Shown here: piece by piece, positions 58,222 to 64,000 of the stretch
How the letters are laid out: each line of letters starts with the position of its first letter
Numbering within the stretch: position 1 is the first letter of the stretch
DNA from: Solen grandis
Lineage: Eukaryota > Mollusca > Bivalvia > Adapedonta > Solenidae
Assembly (NCBI GenBank): GCA_021229015.1
Contig: CM037781.1
Span: 38,795,897-38,859,896, forward strand
Length of the DNA: 64,000 bases
Direction: 5' to 3'
Translations under genes and position numbers: made by a program
Notes under the pieces: generated by a model
Databases searched by the model: none
Told to the model about the DNA's origin: nothing
Seen by the model: only the letters and a program-made list of their open reading frames with translations

Positions 58222-59160
58222 CTACTGAGATCTGCTCTGGTTATTTAAGAAAAAATAATAATGCGCCTTTTTACATAAATATAATTTAACAAAAGTGAAA
58301 CCATCCTGCTGAATGCTTAGGATTTGGGTAAAACAGCATTTGGGAAGAAGGAAGATCAATTCTTTTGTATGCAATTTGTACCATTTCTTATTCTTACTTA
58401 AGTAAAATACATCTTTTGATGTTTCAACCTTAATAATATATGTGCCCAGGATGTTTTTTTTTATTTTCAGGGGCTTTAACACTGCTTTTATTATTGTCAA
58501 ATAATAAATATGCAATGCTTTTTCTAACACATCGCTGTGTTTGACGATATCATACTAATTAACAGACACAATTGCATCCCATTACAGTTTTATTGCCATT
58601 AAGGATCAGTAACAAAAAAAATCTGTTAATAGATTAAACAGTCAATTCTTTGCAGCTTAATTGCTCACAGTTCACCAAACATATCATCTGTGGAAGACAT
58701 CTGCTTCTTTTCCTTCTTTTCATAAAATATCCTGGATGAGTCGAGGAGTTCATACACCCATAGCGGTAACCGTTAACCCAATTCCACGCTGAGCTATTTC
58801 ACTCAGTTACAATAGCTACTTCTTCAACATCTGTGGAGACAGTTGCTGGTCCATTAATCTTTAAATGTCGGCTTCCCCAGAATATCTTCTTCTATGGAGG
58901 AAACAATATTCCATAGTAGCTTTTCTATGAAACATATTTTTTTAGTTTGATACACTGTACAAGGCTCTCCACATTTTACTGCCTTCTCAGATTTCATTCC
59001 TTTTTCCCAATGTATCTTTGTGATGGCCTTGGCAGATTTCTATACTGGGCCACATGGGTCTTGTTCCTCTTTTCCTTCAACAGAGAATTCCATATCGTGT
59101 GAATCCCAGTTCCTTACGCTGGTCTTATCAAACCCTCTATCATGAAAAGTTAACTGATCT
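58222..59160 (-). pseudogene. Possible decayed coding sequence, unrecognised
   Basis: On the minus strand 59155-58930 reads FHDRGFDKTSVRNWDSHDM, a stop after DPCGPV, then KSAKAITKIHWEKG. Shifted frames near 58950-58810 give LLWNIVSSIEEDILGKPTFK and INGPATVSTDVEEVAIVTE. The frame at 58530-58222 (102 codons) also reads protein-like. Stops and frame changes rule out an intact gene. A dead transposase or retrocopy is possible, but no family was recognised. Confidence 0.3.
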
Positions 59161-59299
59161 AATATTGCTTGAGTTTTGAGAAACTTGCTTCAAACTTGAT
59201 GGCTATAGGTTCTGTCCTCGAAAGCAAATGGATAAAAGTTGATCTTGATAACCTATGACATTCATATTTATACCTGTCTCTACTGGGGTTATTGAAATT

Positions 59300-59586
59300 A
59301 ATGATCTCTCCATAGGAGCAGGAGGTTGTGGGTTTGATCTCTGGCCCTGACATATCAAAGTCATAAACAGTGGTACTGGTATATAGCTCCCATAGTTGGT
59401 GCTCAGCATATAAAGGTAGTTCCAGGACTGATTGGCCTGGTGTCAGGATAATGTGAGTGGATGTGGTATCATGCCACATGTCTTAGGTGTGATACTACAG
59501 TGTGGCAGCACCATAGCTGTCTCAAGTAGACATAGTCTCAAAATGACTGAAATGCTGTTGGCAGGACATTTAACCCAATAAAAAAT
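59300..59586 (+). mobile_element. SINE type B, near full length
   Basis: A B-box-like gtgggtttgatctctgg is followed by gttccaggactgattggcct, aatgtgagtggatgtggtat, catgccacatgtctta and the tail gttggcaggacatttaaccc plus an A-rich end. It is the most complete type B copy here. The minus-strand frames at 59159-59479 are its shadow. Confidence 0.75.
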
Positions 59587-59745
59587 ACTTTCAATAAAGT
59601 ACACTCTTCACCGTTGCCTTTAAGAATCTGTTTCTTCTAAATTATATCTGAATGTCGCCATCTTTTTGGATTTAATTATTTTCATCTACCTGTAGGCACT
59701 ATATCTCTGCCATTCCAACCATCACTGGTCCCATCTATATTGCAG

Positions 59746-59959
59746 GTGACGCTGTTGTTGATCTATCTGTCAGTGCTGTTTCTCCTTGCTCGAATGTTAG
59801 AGGCTGTAGCATGGTTTGAACACGGGCAGATCTCTCACCGTCTCCTGGACCCAATGGCGTTGTCTGTCCTGAAGCTAAAGGCTCTTCTTGACCAGAGGGG
59901 GGTCAGCTATGATAGTATCGTGGAGAAAGCAGAGCTTCGAGAGCTTGTTGAATCTACTG
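59746..59959 (+). CDS. RNF103: RNF103-like E3 ubiquitin ligase, N-terminal exon
   Basis: A 214-base exon with a good acceptor (tatattgcag) and donor (gtatgg), phase 0 to 1. It encodes a hydrophobic segment LLIYLSVLFLLARMLEAVAW, then the motif LLDPMALSVLKLKALLDQRG and ends ELRELVESTG. The order and conserved positions (VLF-LAR--EA--W, LDP-ALS--KLK, RELVE) match what I recall of vertebrate RNF103, an ER membrane RING-H2 ubiquitin ligase. In vertebrates this lies at the extreme N-terminus, so only a few residues with the Met are missing. The codon before GTG ACG is not an ATG in the genomic frame, so the start is in an upstream exon. The RING part lies beyond the window. Confidence 0.85.
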
Positions 59960-61417
59960 GTATGGTATAATATTAGTATCTTTTATGCTGATACTGTCAT
60001 TTGTTTACCATATATTTGATCTTTTGCTTAAATTAGCATAATCCAATCTAAATATTTGTCAAAGGGTTGTTAACAAAATTAGCATGACCCATGTTCATTT
60101 TGCATTTGTTCCTCAATGTTGTGTACAATGTATATGTATTTTCATTAGTTTGATAGTTATTTGAATGTTTAATTTGAGACTGTCCCAATAAGGTTAAATG
60201 TTAAAGATGTCAGTCAAAAACTAATGATAATCAGTCTATTGATGCTTTTATTTAAGACCCTTTTCCACCATCAAGGTTGCCAGGGATGAGTAAGTGCTCA
60301 AAGGTCAAAAGGTTATCTAATAAATAAGAAAGAGTGAGTGGGAAAGAAGGATATGATAATGGACTGTCTAGGAATGACTGCCGAGGAATGGTGACCTAAT
60401 CTAACACATGTCTAACCATCCTTGACCTCCGCAGTCTAAAACCACTTTTCAATGCAAATCATGTCAAGCCTAGACTAATGACTAGTGATAACTTTAGGCC
60501 TAATTGACCATTTATTAGGTCTCATCTCTCGTATGTAGGTTGCCCATGTCTATTAGAAAACTTAGATTTTTGTGCTGCTACCTCAAAGGTCAGGCCATGA
60601 ATTGAAACTCTTACAAAACAGCATTTAAAATCAAGCTTTAACCCTTTCCCTCATAGAGGAAACCATGAAAAGACCTATGCGAACAGCATAAAACCAGATC
60701 AGCCTGCGAGTAACTCGCAGGCTGATCAGGTTTTATGCTGTTCGCTGCTCCTCAGTGGTCTGGAAATGAAGACTTTATAATTAAATTTGGTAAGGTTTAA
60801 CTGTGGTTTTCTGCAGATCAGGCTTTATGTGGTACCTATTGAGTGCGTCAAAATGAGTTATTTTAACAAAAAGGAACGTTTTGTTTTATTTGATAGATTG
60901 ATCATGACAGGAAGACAAGCTGTTATAACCATGTCAGTGTCACTGAGTCAGATAAAATTGCTACAGTTTCATGTGTATGGTGCATATGATATGTAATGTA
61001 ATACACCTCTTGTTCTCTTTAAAGGATTGAACTCATCACTCAGGAATACATAGAGAGTCTTTGTCAAGGAAAGATAACCACTTTCAACCTCTCTTTCATA
61101 ATTAAATGACAGTGCTTTCCCTTAGATTTTCCAAAGCTTTCCCCATTTGCATGCTGGTCTGTTTTACTGGTATATTTATAAGTGAAATCATGTAAGCAAA
61201 ATTGACATTCATGTTAGCCTATATTACACAAAATGAGTAAAGTAAAGGGTTATGTTATTTTATATCATGGTAATCTTTCCTGAGTCATATTTATAAAGGA
61301 ATTCATAATTATACTTAATTAAAATATTTATCACTTAAAGGGGCCCTCTGGTGAAAAAACATTTTACAAGAAATTTAAAGGGAACTGTAACCCTGAGAAA
61401 AACCTAATCTTTTTTTT
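59960..61417 (+). other. Intron of the RNF103-like gene
   Basis: Nothing recognisable except the palindromic MITE copy at 60641-60857. The next coding exon is not in the window. Confidence 0.5.
60641..60857. mobile_element. Palindromic MITE, copy 3 (right end lost)
   Basis: The left end is accctttccctcat, with the hairpin at 60679-60745 and the tail to gtcaaaatgag. The final gggaaagggt is absent; sequence changes at about 60858. It sits in the first known intron of the RNF103-like gene. The frame at 60787-60996 is a by-product. Confidence 0.82.
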
Positions 61418-63976
61418 AGCTCACCTGAGCACATGTGCTCAGGATGAGCTTTTAGTATTGATGAATGTCCGTCGTCCGTCCGTCCGTCTGTCCGTACACA
61501 CGTAGGGGTACTTACGGGGATAGGGAACAATGGGTTAGGGTTAGCAGCCTTTGATCTTTTCTCTTAAGTGGCTAAAATTGTCTCTTAGGTGGCTAAAAGA
61601 ACAATAGAAAGAACAATAGGATAGCCACACAAGTATACCTGCGTTAGGACGTCCGTCCGTCCGTCGTCCACAATTTGTTCGTTCGTTTGCACTCTAGCAT
61701 TTTCATTTTATGAGCAATTATCTTCAAACTTTAAAACAATGTTTATTACCATAAAATCACGGCCAAGTTCGATTATTGCTGATATCGTATCATTAGGTCA
61801 GGAGTTATGCCCCTTTTAAAATTCAAAAAAGCCAGATTTCACATTGTTTGCACTCTAGCATCTTCATTTCATGAGCAATTATCTTCAAACTTGATAACAT
61901 TGTTTATAACCAAAAAATCTCAGCCAAGTTCGATTTTGGCTGATATCGGACCATTAGGTCAGGAGTTACACCCCTTATATTATTTAAAAAAGTCAGATTG
62001 CACTTTGTTTGCACTCTAGCATCTTTATTTTTTAGGTCATTGTCTTTAAATTTTATAACAATGTTTATAACCATCAAATTTTGGCTAAGTTGGATTATGG
62101 CTGAAATTGGACCCTTAGGTCAGGAGTTACGCCCCTTTTAAAATTGAAAAAAGCCAGATTTCACTTTGTTTGCCCTCTAGCATCTTTATTTTTTATGCAA
62201 TTGCCTTCAAACTTTTTATACCCCCGAAACAAAGTTTGGGGGGGTATATAGGAGTCACCCCGTGGTCGGTCGGTCGGTTGGTCGGTCGGTCGGTCCAGTG
62301 GTCCGTTGCATTTTCCTTGTCCGGAGCATAACTTGAAAAACACAAGTTGGAATTCAATACAACTTCATGCAATGATCAAGCACATGGAGAGGAAGTGCAG
62401 TGCACAAGAACCATAACTCCATCTTGACTTATTACAGAGTTATTGCCCTTGGTTACTTTTCCTTGTCCGGAGCATAACTTGAAAAGTACAAGTTTGATTT
62501 CAAAACAATTTCATACAATGGTCAACCACAATATGAGGAAGTGCAGTGCACAAGAACCATAACTCTATCTAGAGTAATTACAGAGTTATTGCCCTTTGTA
62601 TTTTTTCCTTGTCCGGAGTATAACTTGTAACCTTGTCCGGAGTATAACTTGTAAAGTACTGATTGGATTTCAAAACAATTTCATACAATGGTCAAGCACA
62701 ATGAGAGGAAGTGCAGTGCACAAGAACCATAACTCTATCTATAGGAATTACAGAGTTATTGCCCTTTGTTACTTTTCCTTGTCCAGAGTATAACTTGTAA
62801 ACTACTGGTTGGATTTCAAAAGAATTTCATACAATGGTCAACCACAATATGAGGAAGTGCAGTGCACAAGAACCATAACTCTATCTTTAGGAATTACAGA
62901 GTTATTGCCCTTAGTTACTTTTCCTTGTCCAGAGTATAACTTGTAAACTACTGGTTAGATTTCAAAACAATTTCATACAATGGTCAACCACAATATGAGG
63001 AAGTGCAGTGCACAAGAACCATAACTCTATCTAGAGTAATTACAGAGTTATTTCCCTTTGTTACTTTTCCTTGTTTTTCTTGTCCTGAACATAACTCGAA
63101 TATTATACATGGTATATACTTGAAACTTAAAATGTAAACAGATGGCGACTAGGAGAAGTGCAGTGTCCAAGACTTGTAGCCTTATATTTTTAAACTACTG
63201 TGACAAACAACCATTATTGACTCTCTATCAACTTTAAATAAAAACTTTACTTACTTATTACTATCACAACCAATATACTATGTATACAGGTTCTTATCTA
63301 TGCTCTGCTTGAAGTCTGGCTTCTCCTGCATTAAAGTATTTTGCGGGGGTATTAATCACCTTCAGTGATAGCTCTAGTTGTCATTGTTTAAAACCATAAT
63401 ACCTTGGCCAAGTTCAATTATGACTGGAATCAACACATAAGGCTAGGAGTTATGCCCCTTTTAAATTTGAAAGAATCCAGATTGCTCTTTGCACTCTAGC
63501 ATCTTTATTTCTTAAGCAATTGCCTTCAAACCTTAAGACATTGTTTATACATTGTGTTCTTGTTTTAATTTCATTCCGTGTCCAAAAATTACTTTTGTAA
63601 ATTACATTTCTCTTCAAATCCTCCTCCATAAATGTTAAGCCTAACTAACGCTATTCTTTAAACATAATATAGTCACATTTATAGCTCACCTCACCACTTT
63701 TGCTCTAGATAACATTTTAGGATTGATGAATGTCCATTGTCCACACATCAGTCTGTCGTCCAAAAATTAGTTTGTTTGCACTCAAGCATCTTCTTTTCTT
63801 TTGAACTCAAAACTTTATGATGTTTATAGCCTTCAAGTCAAGTTAAACTTTTCTTGAGTTAGACTATTAGTCAGTAGTTGCATGCCTTTTTATATCAAAA
63901 ATAGCCAGATTTCACATTGTTTCCTTTAAAGACTATTTATCTCAGGTGAGCGATTTAGGGCCATTATGGCCCTCTT
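61418..63976. repeat. Large composite dispersed repeat, reverse orientation
   Basis: It begins with the hairpin agctcacctgagcacatgt-gctcaggatgagct and ends ctcaggtgagcgatttaggg then ccattatggccctcttgtt, the same two ends as 40864-41870 in reverse. The interior has a tccgtccgtc microsatellite and units of about 160 bases (tttgcactctagcatcttca, gccaagttcgattttggctg, aggtcaggagttacacccc). It is interrupted by the repeat at 62217-63380. Confidence 0.85.
62217..63380. repeat. Nested 'gagcataact' repeat
   Basis: It starts tatacccccgaaacaaagtt tgggggggtatat with a (cggt)n run. Five or six units of about 155 bases follow (ttgtccggagcataacttg, gaggaagtgcagtgcacaag, attacagagttattgccctt). It ends gcgggggtattaatcacctt cagtgatagctctagttg. 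It splits one unit of the host repeat: cttcaaacttt lies on the left and cattgtttaaaacc on the right. Confidence 0.85.
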
Positions 63977-64000
63977 GTTTTTAAGAACCACACTCTGATA

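Larger units (their letters stand above)
24576..59745. other. Interval between the two genes
   Basis: About 35 kb upstream of the mosaic gene and before the RNF103-like exon. Apart from the repeats, relics and gap listed separately, I see no supportable gene, exon or RNA. Parts with nothing recognisable include 26300-27900, 29250-30790, 31500-32600, 34000-35350, 37100-38900, 41900-43770, 48150-49180, 51010-52980 and 54830-57620. Confidence 0.45.

Noticed and set aside
59740..59745. Start of the RNF103-like protein at 59740
   Set aside because: The codon there is TTG and lies within the splice acceptor tatattgcag. The exon starts at 59746.

Overview
The window looks like nuclear DNA of a mollusc, most probably a heterodont (clam-like) bivalve. 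It is AT-rich and gene-poor. It has GT-AG introns of up to about 10 kb, tRNA-derived SINEs, many short inverted-repeat elements and numerous minisatellites. The bivalve call rests on the repeat types and on an exon that matches animal RNF103; it is not a database result. I see no prokaryotic gene, operon, CRISPR array or rRNA, and no tRNA gene outside SINE heads. One 100-base run of N (25038-25137) is an assembly gap.

Left part (142-24575, minus strand): this holds the main gene. Twelve exons join in one reading frame with matching splice phases. The first encodes a signal peptide (24575-24509). Three alternating pairs of a WAP-like module and a pacifastin-like module follow (13991-9844). Next come a fourth pacifastin-like module (6751-6632) and four exons of an unrecognised cysteine-rich domain (2606-142). 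The gene runs off the left edge, leaving at least 506 codons of a secreted, multi-module, inhibitor-like protein. The repeated pairs come from recent tandem duplication of a unit of about 1.66 kb, and the crossover can be placed inside one exon.

First intron and middle (14-59 kb): almost all of this is repeats. There are SINEs of at least three types, several MITE-like or foldback elements with visible terminal inverted repeats, a broken RNase H of a LINE, a frameshifted Ty3/Gypsy integrase, and arrays with units of 24, 30, 34, 36, 38, 39, 42, 51 and 56 bp. Several long open frames lie inside these arrays and should not be read as genes. Some repeats are nested: a 170-bp element inside a SINE, and a 1.16-kb repeat inside a 2.56-kb composite.

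Right part (59746-59959, plus strand): one exon encodes the N-terminal membrane segment region of an RNF103-type E3 ubiquitin ligase. Its start codon lies in an exon I could not place, and the rest of the gene lies beyond the window. The last 2.6 kb is a large composite dispersed repeat.

The candidates for something new are the modular inhibitor-like gene with its undescribed C-terminal domain, and the transposable elements that carry or have spawned satellite arrays.
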